A DNA stretch of 7,069 nucleotides, from positions 1 through 7,069 of the forward strand of contig CAMWXQ010000055.1 of NCBI GenBank assembly GCA_947178235.1, in the 5' to 3' direction. Under the pieces are notes generated by a model. The model ran no database searches. It was given only the letters and a program-made list of their open reading frames with translations, and was not told where the DNA came from. The stretch is from an uncultured Muribaculaceae bacterium (lineage in GTDB: Bacteria > Bacteroidota > Bacteroidia > Bacteroidales > Muribaculaceae). Shown in pieces: positions 1-6,966 of this stretch (positions are counted from its first letter, which is position 1; each line of letters opens with the position of its first letter). Both the position numbers and the translations under genes were made by a program.

Positions 1-1494
1 GTCGTAGAGGTCACGCCCTATGAGGCCTTTGATGTTTGCTTCGATTACGGGGAGGGAGCGGGTGAGCTGTGCGCTGTCGCGGGGAATGCTGTCGCGATCG
101 GCGCGGGCGAGGAGGCCGTCAAGGAGTTCGGGGGTGACGGTGAAGTCGCTGATGAAGCGGGATTCTTCGGGGTAACGGGCAAGGAGGGCCTTGCGATTGT
201 CGTCGACGTACTGGACGGCGTAGCCACTGAGGGTTCCGCGGGCGATGAGGTCGCGCAGGAGGGGTGTGTAATAGGATGTGTCGACCGGGACAAAGAGGTC
301 GGGCATGATGCCTCCGCCGCCGTAGACGGTGCGCCCGAGGCGGACAGTGCGCCGACGGAGCGAGTCGGGGAAGTGGATGGAGTCGCGCGAGGTGAGCTCT
401 CCGCTCTCGATGCGGTGGAGGATGTCGTTGCGGTAGTCGGGGTCGTCGCCGTCGGTGTAGGGGCGCTGGATGCAGCGGCCCGCTGGGGTGTAGTAGCGCG
501 AGACGGTGAGGCGTATCATCGAGCCGTCGGGGAACGGGAAGGGACGCTGAACGAGGCCCTTGCCGAAGGAGCGGACGCCGACAATGACGCCGCGGTCGTT
601 GTCCTGGATGGCCCCGGCGAGGATCTCGCTCGCGGAGGCGGAGTTGCGGTTGACGATGACGGCGAGGCGTCCGTCGAGGAAGATGCCGTCGCGATCATTG
701 ACAAATTCGCTGCGGCCACCCTTGGGCGACTCGGTGTAGACGACGAGATCACCCTTGCGCAGGAACATCGAGGCGATGTCCGTGGCCGAGCGGAGGTAGC
801 CGCCGCCATTGTCGGAGAGGTCGATGATGAGGTGGCGCATCCCCGAGGATCTCAGCTTGGCCATAGCCTCGCGGAGCTCGTCGGCCGTGGTCTCGCCGAA
901 GCGGGCGATGGAGACGAAGCCCACGGAGTCGTTGACCATGTATGAGGCGTCGATGGAGTAGATGGGGATATCATCGCGGATGACGCGGAACTCGAGCGTG
1001 GAAGAGCTGCCGCGGCGGGCGACTTTGAGGACAGCAAGCGAGCCCTTGGGGCCACGGAGAAGGCGGAGAATGTCGGGATTTTTGAGCGAAACGCCGGCCA
1101 TGACCGTGTCGTTGCACGAGAGGATGCGGTCGCCGGGCTGAATGCCGACACGCTCGGAGGGGCCGCCGCCGATGACCTCGACGACATAGACGGTGTCCTG
1201 CATCACCTGGAAGCGGATGCCGATGCCGGAGAAGTTGCCTTCGAGCGGCTCGTTGAGGCTGCGGGTCTCCTCGGCGTTGCTGTAAAGCGAGTGCGGGTCA
1301 AGGGTTTTGAGCATCGCCTTGATAGCCTCCTCGACAACCTTGGTGGTGTCGATGGGGTCGACATAGTAGTTGGCAATGATATGTTCGGCGAGTGCAACCT
1401 TGCGCGCGGGGTCGAGGAGCTGCAGCTGGGCACGCAGCGTGACCGAAGCGACGAGGGCCGCGGCAAGGAGTATTGAATAGAGGAGTTTTTTCAT
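1..1494 (-). CDS. S41 family C-terminal processing peptidase, 3' end outside window
   Basis: This is a secreted serine protease of the Prc/CtpA (tail-specific protease) family, which cuts proteins near their C-termini in the cell envelope. The first 498 codons are present and the frame is open to the left edge, so the C-terminus is missing. Residues 1-22 look like a Sec signal peptide: MKK, a hydrophobic core, then a likely cut after the Ala of LRA. A PDZ domain spans about 88-160, with GIGIRF at 90-95 and the GGGPSERVGIQPGDRI segment at 109-124. The protease core carries NSASASE at 284-290 and SFGKGLVQ at 309-316. By the spacing known for E. coli Prc (Ser, Lys +25, Gln +4), the catalytic residues are S287, K312 and Q316, all present. 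The GGGGIMPD segment near 392-399 is typical of the Bacteroidetes branch. Related proteins usually run to about 550 residues, so perhaps 50-80 are missing (inference). Its ATG overlaps the coaD stop as ATGA, which suggests translational coupling. The substrate is unknown. Confidence 0.93.
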   Translation of the reverse strand, partial: MKKLLYSILLAAALVASVTLRAQLQLLDPARKVALAEHIIANYYVDPIDTTKVVEEAIKAMLKTLDPHSLYSNAEETRSLNEPLEGNFSGIGIRFQVMQDTVYVVEVIGGGPSERVGIQPGDRILSCNDTVMAGVSLKNPDILRLLRGPKGSLAVLKVARRGSSSTLEFRVIRDDIPIYSIDASYMVNDSVGFVSIARFGETTADELREAMAKLRSSGMRHLIIDLSDNGGGYLRSATDIASMFLRKGDLVVYTESPKGGRSEFVNDRDGIFLDGRLAVIVNRNSASASEILAGAIQDNDRGVIVGVRSFGKGLVQRPFPFPDGSMIRLTVSRYYTPAGRCIQRPYTDGDDPDYRNDILHRIESGELTSRDSIHFPDSLRRRTVRLGRTVYGGGGIMPDLFVPVDTSYYTPLLRDLIARGTLSGYAVQYVDDNRKALLARYPEESRFISDFTVTPELLDGLLARADRDSIPRDSAQLTRSLPVIEANIKGLIGRDLYD

Positions 1495-1955
1495 TGTTCG
1501 AGAGGGAGAAAGGGTGAGACATCGTGCCCGTAGGCACGCAACTCGCGCACGACCGACGAGGAGACGGCGGCGAGCTCGGGGAGGGTGAAGAGGATGAGGG
1601 TCTCGATGCCCGAGATGGTGCGGTTGACATCGGCGAGGTTGCGCTCGTACTCGAAGTCGGCCACGGAGCGGACGCCGCGGAGCATCCAGCCCGCACCATG
1701 CTCGCGGCAGGCGTCGACGGTGAGGCCCGAGTAGGCCACGACCTCGACGCGGGGCTCGGAGGCATAGAGGGCGCGGATGGCACGGAGACGCTCGGAGACC
1801 CCGGCGCCACCGGCCTTGGAAGAATTGTGGCCGACGGCAATCACAAGCCTGTCGCAAAGGGGGAGTGCGCGGCTCACGAGCGACTGATGGCCGCGGGTGA
1901 AGGGGTCGAACGACCCGGCAAAGAGTATGGTGCGCTCGGGCGAGGTCTTGCTCAT
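1491..1955 (-). CDS. coaD: Pantetheine-phosphate adenylyltransferase (PPAT)
   Basis: PPAT transfers AMP from ATP to 4'-phosphopantetheine, giving dephospho-CoA, the penultimate step of coenzyme A synthesis in the cytosol. The protein has 154 residues, close to the usual 155-165. The nucleotidyltransferase signature GSFDPFTRGH is at residues 14-23, with H23 as the TxGH-type ATP-binding histidine. NSSK follows at 44-47, and the conserved LRGVRSVADFEYE stretch with R93 and R96 at 92-104. The second ATP-binding motif, SSSVVREL, is at 132-139. Every hallmark of the family is present. The gene starts 18 bp after the parE stop. That gap is almost pure A/T on the coding strand and has no Shine-Dalgarno sequence, as is usual in Bacteroidetes. 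Its TGA overlaps the ATG of the S41 protease gene. I infer that it is the middle gene of a parE-coaD-protease operon. Confidence 0.96.
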   Translation of the reverse strand: MSKTSPERTILFAGSFDPFTRGHQSLVSRALPLCDRLVIAVGHNSSKAGGAGVSERLRAIRALYASEPRVEVVAYSGLTVDACREHGAGWMLRGVRSVADFEYERNLADVNRTISGIETLILFTLPELAAVSSSVVRELRAYGHDVSPFLPLEQ

Positions 1956-1973
1956 TATATTATATATGTGTAA

Positions 1974-3974
1974 TCAGAGATTCTCGGCGGGGAGGGGTGC
2001 GTCTTCGTCGAGGTGGGTGTCGTCTTCGACGACGAGGTTGTCGATGATGAAGTTCTGACGCTCCATCGTGTTCTTGCCCATATAGAATTCGAGCAGTTCG
2101 TCGACGACATCCTCCTTGCGCAGGCGCACACGGTCGACCCTCATGTCGGGGCCGATGAATCCGCGGAACTCCTCGGGCGAAATCTCGCCGAGACCCTTGA
2201 ATCGGGTGATCTCGGCGTTGGCGCCGAGGCGCTCGATGGCGGCGATGCGCTCCTCGTCGGTGTAGCAGTAGTAGGTCTCCTCCTGCACGTCGCCCTTGCG
2301 GCGGCCGTTGCGTTTGGCGGTCTTGGCGTTGCGGACGCGGAAGAGAGGGGTTTGGAGGACGTAGAGGTGGCCGCGCTTGATCATCTCCGGGAAGAATTGG
2401 AGGAAGAAGGTAAGGAGCAGCAGGCGGATGTGCATCCCGTCGACGTCGGCATCGGTGGCAATGATGACATTGTTGTAGCGCAGGCCGTCGATCCCCTCCT
2501 CGATGTTGAGGGCGGCCTGGAGGAGGTTGAACTCGTCGTTCTCGTAGAGAATCTTTGCGGGGACGCCGTAAGAGTTCTTAGGCTTGCCTCGGAGCGAGAA
2601 CACAGCCTGGGTGGCGACGTCGCGGATCTTGGTGATCGAGCCGGCGGCCGAGTCGCCCTCGGTGATGAAGATCGAGGAGGCGCGTTTCAGCTCCTCGTCA
2701 CCCTTGGGGTCGTTGAGGTGTATGCGGCAGTCGAGCAGCTTCTTATTGTGGAGGTTGACCTTCTTGGCCTTCTCGCGGGCGAGCTTGGCTACGCCTGCCA
2801 TCGACTTGCGGTCGCGCTCGTTCTCCATCGCCTTTTTGAGGATGATGTCGGCGACGTCGGTGTTGCGGTGCAGGTAGTTGTCGAGCTCGGTCTTGATAAA
2901 GTCCCCAGTGAACTTGGCGACCGTCGGGCCGTCGGGGCCCATGTCGCGGCTCGTGAGGCGGATCTTGGCCTGCGAGTCGAAGACTGGCTCCTCGACCTTG
3001 ACAGACACGGCGGCAATCATACCCCCGCGGATATCGGAGAAGTCGAAGTCGCGCTTGAAGTACTCCTTGATGGTGCGGCTCACGGCCTCCTTGAAGGCCG
3101 CGAGGTGGGTGCCTCCGTTGATGGTGTTGGCACCATTGACAAAGGAGTAGTACTCCTCGCCGCGCTGATTGGCGTGGGTGATGGCGACCTCGATGTCGGT
3201 GCCCGCGAGGTGGATGATGGGATAGAGCGGGTCGGCGGTCATATTCTCCTTGAGCAGGTCGCGCAGACCGCCGCGGGACACATACTTCTTGCCATTGAGC
3301 CAGATAGCGAGGCCTGTGTTGAGGTATGTGAAGTTCTTCACCATCGGGATGACGAACTCCATGCGGAAGGCATAACCCTTGAAGATCGAGTCGTCGGGGG
3401 TGAAGCGCACCAGGGTGCCGTCCGGCTCATCGGTGGGCTCGACAGGGCTCTCCTCGACCAACTCGCCGCAGCTGTATGCGACGCTCTTGGCCTGGCCGTC
3501 GCGCACCGAGCGGATGTAGAAGGAGGTCGACAGGGCATTGACCGCCTTGATGCCCACACCATTGAGGCCGACAGACTTCTTGAAAGCCTTCGAGTCGTAC
3601 TTTCCGCCCGTATTCATGCGCGAGGATGCGTCCACGAGCTTGCCGAGGGGGATACCGCGGCCAAAGTCGCGGATCTCCACCGACTTGTCCGAGACCTCGA
3701 CCTTCACCTCCTTGCCGTGGCCCATGACATACTCGTCGACGGCGTTGTCCATGACCTCCTTGATGAGGACATAGATGCCGTCGTCGAACTTGGAGCCATC
3801 GTCGACATTGCCGATATACATGCCCGGACGGCGGCGGATATGCTCCTTCCAGTCGAGTGTCTTGATGGACTCCTCGTCATAGACAACCTCCTCGGCATCG
3901 GAGGCCGGTGTGTCGGTCAGAGGGAGTTCGTCGGCATTGAGGAGTTCTTCGCGGGGTTCGGTATCGGGGCTCAT
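1974..3974 (-). CDS. parE: DNA topoisomerase IV subunit B (ATPase subunit)
   Basis: ParE is the ATPase half of topoisomerase IV, which with ParC decatenates daughter chromosomes and relaxes supercoils. The protein has 666 residues. After an acidic N-terminal tail (about 1-35) comes the GHKL ATPase domain: [11 protein letters not shown] at 45-55, EVMDNAVDE at 73-81 with catalytic E73 and Mg/ATP-binding N77, DFGRGIP at 103-109, and [15 protein letters not shown] at 135-149. The transducer domain carries the ATP-contacting lysine K337, in QAK where most relatives have QTK. The TOPRIM domain has EGDSAAGS from E439 and DADVDG at 508-513, the metal-binding acidic residues. RFKGLGE at 591-597 leads the C-terminal part. 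[17 protein letters not shown] (123-139) favours Bacteroidetes ParE over GyrB, which usually reads GGLHGVG there. I chose the ATG at 3974 because a -33/-7 promoter lies just upstream. A longer frame from 4205 would run through that promoter, a terminator and the end of the aminotransferase gene. parC is not in the window. Confidence 0.94.
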   Translation of the reverse strand: MSPDTEPREELLNADELPLTDTPASDAEEVVYDEESIKTLDWKEHIRRRPGMYIGNVDDGSKFDDGIYVLIKEVMDNAVDEYVMGHGKEVKVEVSDKSVEIRDFGRGIPLGKLVDASSRMNTGGKYDSKAFKKSVGLNGVGIKAVNALSTSFYIRSVRDGQAKSVAYSCGELVEESPVEPTDEPDGTLVRFTPDDSIFKGYAFRMEFVIPMVKNFTYLNTGLAIWLNGKKYVSRGGLRDLLKENMTADPLYPIIHLAGTDIEVAITHANQRGEEYYSFVNGANTINGGTHLAAFKEAVSRTIKEYFKRDFDFSDIRGGMIAAVSVKVEEPVFDSQAKIRLTSRDMGPDGPTVAKFTGDFIKTELDNYLHRNTDVADIILKKAMENERDRKSMAGVAKLAREKAKKVNLHNKKLLDCRIHLNDPKGDEELKRASSIFITEGDSAAGSITKIRDVATQAVFSLRGKPKNSYGVPAKILYENDEFNLLQAALNIEEGIDGLRYNNVIIATDADVDGMHIRLLLLTFFLQFFPEMIKRGHLYVLQTPLFRVRNAKTAKRNGRRKGDVQEETYYCYTDEERIAAIERLGANAEITRFKGLGEISPEEFRGFIGPDMRVDRVRLRKEDVVDELLEFYMGKNTMERQNFIIDNLVVEDDTHLDEDAPLPAENL

Positions 3975-4014
3975 GATAGTACGGCAGAGTGTTTGGATTG
4001 TTGATTTTGAACTA

Positions 4015-4046
4015 CAAAGATAGCAAATTCCCGCAAGAAATGCAAA
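4015..4046 (-). promoter_or_regulatory. Promoter of the parE-coaD-protease unit
   Basis: The minus strand has TTTG (4046-4043), 20 bp, then TATCTTTG (4022-4015), a full match to the Bacteroidetes -33/-7 pattern at the favoured spacing. Transcription would start near 4010, giving a leader of about 35 nt before the parE ATG at 3974. This supports the short parE start. The -33 box shares base 4046 with the terminator hairpin of the preceding gene. Confidence 0.65.
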
Positions 4047-4076
4047 TCCGCGAGGGAGACGGGCTCCCACGCGGAT
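4046..4076 (-). terminator. Hairpin terminator after the aminotransferase gene
   Basis: A near-perfect hairpin: ATCCGCG (4046-4052) pairs with CGCGGAT (4070-4076), then an A/A mismatch, then GGGAG (4054-4058) pairs with CTCCC (4064-4068) around a five-base loop. On the minus strand it is followed by a T-rich stretch (TTGCATTTCTTG) rather than a pure T-run. It begins 25 bases after the aminotransferase stop. I read it as an intrinsic terminator of the upstream unit; its last base touches the -33 box of the parE promoter. Confidence 0.6.
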
Positions 4077-4101
4077 CGGTGAATCATCGCCCGAGGGGCG
4101 G

Positions 4102-5301
4102 TCAGATGGTGCGTCCGGGGTAGGCGGCAAGGGCGGCGGCGAGGACGCGCATGGCCTTGGCAAGCTCTTCCTTGCGGAGGACATAGGCCATGCGGACTTC
4201 ATCACGCCCCATGCCGGGGGTGGTGTAGAAGCCCGAGGCGGGGGCCATGAAGATGGTCTCGCCGTCGAGTTCGAAGTCGCTCAGACACCATTCGCAGAAG
4301 CGGTCGGCGTCGTCGACGGGGAGTTTCACGACCGTGTAGAATGCGCCCATCGGGATGGGGGTGTAGCAGCCGGGAATCTTGTTGAGCTGGTCGATGAGGA
4401 ATTTCCTGCGCTCGACATACTCGTTGTAGGTCTCCAACATATATTCGCGCGAGGCGTCGATGGAGGCTTCGGCGACGATCTGCCCGAGCAGAGGGGGCGA
4501 GAGGCGGGCCTGGCAGAACTTCATTACGTTCTTCTTGAGCTCGGGGTGCTTGGTGATGAGGGCGCCGATGCGGATGCCACACTCGTTGTAGCGCTTGGAG
4601 ACCGAGTCGATGAGCACGACCTGCTCCTCGATGCCGGGGAGGTGGAAGGCGGAGATGTACGGGGCGCCTGTGTAGCAGAATTCGCGGTAGACCTCGTCGG
4701 AGAAGAGGAAGAGGTCATGCTTCTTCACGAGGTCGCGTATCTGGAGCATCTCCTTCATCGTATAGAGGTAGCCCGTAGGGTTGTTGGGGTTGCAGATAAG
4801 GATGCCTTTGGTGCGCGGGGTGATGAGTTCTTCGAACTTTTCGACCGGGGGGAGCGAGAAGCCGTCGTCGATTGTCGAGGGGACTGTGACGATCTTTGCG
4901 CCGGCCGAGATTGCGAATGCCATGTAGTTGGCATAGGCGGGCTCGGGGACAATGATTTCGTCGCCAGGGTCGAGACAGGCCATGAAGGCGAAGAGCACGG
5001 CCTCGGAGCCGCCGGCGGTGACAATGATGTCATCGACATCGACCTCGATGTTGAAGCGGTGGTAGTACTCGCGCAATTTCTCGCGCAGGGACAGGAGGCC
5101 GTCCGAGGGGCTGTATTCGAGGACGGTGCGGTCGATATGCTTAAGTACTTCGAGCCCCTCCTCGGGGGTGGGGAGGTCGGGCTGACCGATGTTGAGGGTA
5201 TAGACCTTGACGCCTCGGTCGCGGGCGGCCTTGGCGAGCGGGGCGAGGCGGCGTATGGGGGAGGCGGGCATGAGCGTCCCGCGTTCGGATACGGAGGGCA
5301 T
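4102..5301 (-). CDS. Class I/II PLP-dependent aminotransferase, aspartate aminotransferase-like
   Basis: A cytosolic fold-type I aminotransferase of 399 residues, complete and of normal length. The N-terminal SERG...MPASPIRRL segment (5-19) is typical of a group annotated in Bacteroidales as pyridoxal-phosphate-dependent aminotransferase, and it supports the ATG at 5301 over the internal Met11. Visible sites are NIGQPD at 37-42, the Y63 region, TAGGSEA at 95-101 at the cofactor phosphate, NPNNPTG at 171-177 with N174 at the pyridine ring, and SDEVYREF at 201-208 with D202 and Y205. The Schiff-base lysine is K236 in [15 protein letters not shown], with R244 as the phosphate-binding arginine. 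The substrate-carboxylate arginine is R370 in EVRMAYV. Transamination between an amino acid and 2-oxoglutarate or a similar keto acid is secure; the preferred substrate cannot be read from the sequence. It lies downstream of the GlmU-like gene in the same direction, and a hairpin terminator follows 26 nt after its stop. Confidence 0.92.
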   Translation of the reverse strand: MPSVSERGTLMPASPIRRLAPLAKAARDRGVKVYTLNIGQPDLPTPEEGLEVLKHIDRTVLEYSPSDGLLSLREKLREYYHRFNIEVDVDDIIVTAGGSEAVLFAFMACLDPGDEIIVPEPAYANYMAFAISAGAKIVTVPSTIDDGFSLPPVEKFEELITPRTKGILICNPNNPTGYLYTMKEMLQIRDLVKKHDLFLFSDEVYREFCYTGAPYISAFHLPGIEEQVVLIDSVSKRYNECGIRIGALITKHPELKKNVMKFCQARLSPPLLGQIVAEASIDASREYMLETYNEYVERRKFLIDQLNKIPGCYTPIPMGAFYTVVKLPVDDADRFCEWCLSDFELDGETIFMAPASGFYTTPGMGRDEVRMAYVLRKEELAKAMRVLAAALAAYPGRTI

Positions 5302-5305
5302 GGAG

Positions 5306-5340
5306 GGGAATTGAGAGTTGGGAATTGGGAATTGAGAATT
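5306..5340. repeat. Five tandem heptamer units between two genes
   Basis: On the plus strand the units are gggaatt, gagagtt, gggaatt, gggaatt and gagaatt, with no bases between them. On the coding (minus) strand they read AATTCTC or AATTCCC, with one AACTCTC. The array fills 35 of the 41 bp between the stop of the GlmU-like gene and the ATG of the aminotransferase, ending four bases from that ATG. It sits in the leader of the aminotransferase cistron. Seven-base units could change copy number by slippage without disturbing either reading frame. Confidence 0.85.
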
Positions 5341-5342
5341 AC

Positions 5343-6500
5343 TCAGCAGCCTTCGTTGTCGCGGATGTGTTGGAGGATGGCTTTGTCCTCGTCGGTGAGG
5401 GGTACGTGGCGGCGGGCCATCATGCGCTCGGCTGTATCATAGAAGCGCTCCATCGGTACGGGATCCATGCCGGCGACACTCCCCTGCATGAACGAGGGGA
5501 TGAATGTCCGCGGGAAGCCGGCGCCGTAGAAGTTGACGCCTACGCCGACGACAGTGGCGGTGTTGAACATCGTATTGATGCCTGCTTTCGAGTGGTCGCC
5601 CATGATGAGGCCGCAGAATTGGAGCGAGGTGCGGGTGAACGACTTGGTGGCGTAGCTCCACACACGCACGGGGCCGTAAGTGTTTTTGAGGTTCGAGGCC
5701 GTGCATCCTGCGCCGAGATTGCACCACTCGCCGATCACGGCGTTGCCGAGGAATCCGTCGTGGGCCTTGTTAGAGTAGCCGGTCATGACGACGTTGTTGA
5801 GCTCGCCGCCGACCTTGCAGTACGGGCCGAGGGTGGTCGCGCCATAGATCTTGCCCCCCATGTTGACGACCGAGTGCTCACACATGCCTATCGGGCCGCG
5901 CAGACAGGCGCCCTCCATGACCTCGGCGTCACGGCCGATGTAGATGGGGCCGTGGGTGGTGTTGAGGTTTGCACACTCGACGGTGGCACCCTCCTCGACG
6001 AAGACGCGGCCCGGGTCGCCGACGACACGGTTGGTCTCCGACAGTGGCTGCGAGACGCGGCCGGTGGTGAGCGCGCTGAAATCCGCCTCAACGGCCTGGC
6101 CATTCTTCATGAAAATGTCGGTCACGGCGGCGAAGTGCAGTGGGAACGCGCCGCCGTATGTCTCGACGGTCTCGGGCTTGCCGTGCCATGCGAGCAGGGC
6201 ACCCGAGCCGTCGGCCAGTGCGTGACCCTCGGCGAGATCGGCCACCGCTTCAATGAAGGAGGGTTCGGGGCACAAGTGGGCAGCTATATAATAGTCGTCG
6301 CCCGTGAGGGTGGCGGGATACTTGGTCGAGAGGTAGTCGGCGGTCAGCGGCGAGAAGTCGGCATCGGGGAGGGCCCGCTGCCACTTCTCCATCTGGGTCA
6401 ATATGCCGAAGCGGATCATCGCCACAGGACGAGTAAAGGTGAGAGGCAACAGGGCCCCGCGTATATCGTCACGGTCAAAGAGTACAATGTTCTTCATCAT
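5343..6500 (-). CDS. Alternative GlmU-like sugar nucleotidyltransferase / acyltransferase
   Basis: A 385-residue protein of the alternative bacterial GlmU family seen in Bacteroidetes, which is thought to supply UDP-N-acetylglucosamine for peptidoglycan and lipid A. The N-terminal half (about 1-170) is a nucleotidyltransferase-like region with the family's own signature: LFD at 7-9, RGALLPLTFTRPVAMIRFGI at 14-33 and EKW at 38-40. The classic LAAGxGTRM loop of E. coli GlmU is absent. From about 175 to 330 runs a left-handed beta-helix of hexapeptide repeats, for example IYIGRD, GPIGMC, AVIGEW and NLGAGC. H247 in NKAHDGFLG aligns with the catalytic histidine region of E. coli GlmU (KAGHLTYLG), so acetyltransfer is plausible. 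The family is clear to me, but whether this member does both steps is inference. Two consecutive ATG codons (6500 and 6497) could start it. A promoter lies 31-65 bp upstream. It is the first gene of a probable two-gene unit with the aminotransferase. Confidence 0.85.
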   Translation of the reverse strand: MMKNIVLFDRDDIRGALLPLTFTRPVAMIRFGILTQMEKWQRALPDADFSPLTADYLSTKYPATLTGDDYYIAAHLCPEPSFIEAVADLAEGHALADGSGALLAWHGKPETVETYGGAFPLHFAAVTDIFMKNGQAVEADFSALTTGRVSQPLSETNRVVGDPGRVFVEEGATVECANLNTTHGPIYIGRDAEVMEGACLRGPIGMCEHSVVNMGGKIYGATTLGPYCKVGGELNNVVMTGYSNKAHDGFLGNAVIGEWCNLGAGCTASNLKNTYGPVRVWSYATKSFTRTSLQFCGLIMGDHSKAGINTMFNTATVVGVGVNFYGAGFPRTFIPSFMQGSVAGMDPVPMERFYDTAERMMARRHVPLTDEDKAILQHIRDNEGC

Positions 6501-6530
6501 TGATTGGGTGGGTAGGATTTATGTCTGATG

Positions 6531-6565
6531 CAAATATACTCATTATTCTTCTATCTACCCCCAAA
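6531..6565 (-). promoter_or_regulatory. Promoter of the GlmU-like gene
   Basis: On the minus strand a -7 box TATATTTG (6538-6531) fits the Bacteroidetes consensus TAnnTTTG exactly. A -33 TTTG lies at 6565-6562, 23 bp upstream, at the long end of the accepted spacing. A start near 6526 would give a leader of about 26 nt before the ATG at 6500. Its position upstream of the first gene of the unit supports it. Confidence 0.6.
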
Positions 6566-6651
6566 TCGCGCTAAAAAAGTTCACTAAACACCATGCGGGC
6601 TACAATGTTCACCCTCAGACTACTAAAAATAGTTAAATCCAACTCGCCGAT

Positions 6652-6682
6652 TTTGCAAATACGCTGATAGGCAGTAATTTTG
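6652..6682 (+). promoter_or_regulatory. Rightward promoter in the right-hand noncoding region
   Basis: The plus strand has TTTG (6652-6655), 19 bp, then TAATTTTG (6675-6682), an exact Bacteroidetes -33/-7 arrangement. Transcription would start near 6687 and run right, away from the GlmU-like gene. No protein gene begins within the remaining 380 bases, so the product is either a noncoding RNA or a long leader. It is divergent from the promoter at 6531-6565. Confidence 0.55.
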
Positions 6683-6793
6683 TATCGGAAAGAAAACACC
6701 ATAGTTGATTCACCTCTCCTATTATCCCCTCAGGCTGAAAATTCACACCTTTTTACGCAAGTCTAAAAAGTCAGTGCAACAATCTCCCCACAA

Positions 6794-6966
6794 GGACTAA
6801 AAGGAATAAGGCAACTACCCGGCAGGCCGTCGAGACGACACCCGCGCGCAGGGTAAAGATGGTGTTGTGTAAGTATGATATACATCTCTACAAAAGGAAA
6901 AACCGCCGGTTGAAGAGTGCCTCTGATAATCGGCTGATCCAAGAATTGCCTTATGGCTTTTAGTCC
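6794..6966. repeat. Long imperfect inverted repeat, two 23-nt arms
   Basis: The left arm is 6794-6816 and the right arm 6944-6966. The left arm and the reverse complement of the right arm agree at 20 of 23 positions; both begin GGACTAAAAG and share ATAAGGCAA. The mismatches are two adjacent central bases and one near the inner end. The loop between the arms is 127 nt and has its own smaller inverted repeats. No matching direct repeat flanks the outer ends, which argues against a recent transposon-like insertion. An RNA closing stem fits better. Confidence 0.75.
6859..6963 (+). other. Possible 34-residue reading frame inside the candidate RNA
   Basis: An ATG at 6859 opens 34 codons ending with TAG at 6961-6963. 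The peptide begins MVLCKYDIHLYKRKNRRL and is basic in the first half, ending ELPYGF. The frame stays open upstream to 6739, but without another ATG. I do not recognise it. Its stop codon shares its last base with the 5' arm of the terminator hairpin, so a translating ribosome would cover that arm; this would suit a leader peptide. In so short a frame in AT-richer DNA it may equally be chance. Confidence 0.15.

Noticed and set aside
1956..1973. TATA-rich stretch before coaD resembling a sigma70 -10 box
   Set aside because: Bacteroidetes promoters use TAnnTTTG, which is absent here. The A/T-rich bases fit the ordinary translation-start context of this phylum in an 18-bp operon gap.
2013..4004. 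A 663-codon open frame on the plus strand covering nearly all of parE
   Set aside because: It is antisense to a gene with full catalytic motifs. Its product is a low-complexity run of V, D, E, A, L and G without domains, as expected from GC-rich codon bias on the opposite strand.
3975..4205. Longer parE start adding 77 residues
   Set aside because: The added peptide is proline/serine-rich and unlike ParE. It would run through the parE promoter and the terminator hairpin and overlap the aminotransferase end.
5325..6503. A 392-codon open frame on the plus strand opposite the GlmU-like gene
   Set aside because: Same reasoning: composition-driven antisense frame, no recognisable motif, and the minus-strand gene explains the sequence.
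6700..6795. Partial resemblance on the minus strand to a TPP riboswitch (CCTGA followed by GGATAAT)
   Set aside because: The other required box, CTGAGA with its paired GGGG segment, is missing, and the spacing does not fit.
6794..6966. A small inverted-repeat transposon (MITE) bounded by the 23-nt arms
   Set aside because: Flanking bases show no target-site duplication, and the right arm merges with a terminator hairpin, which fits an RNA fold better. Finding further genomic copies would reopen this.
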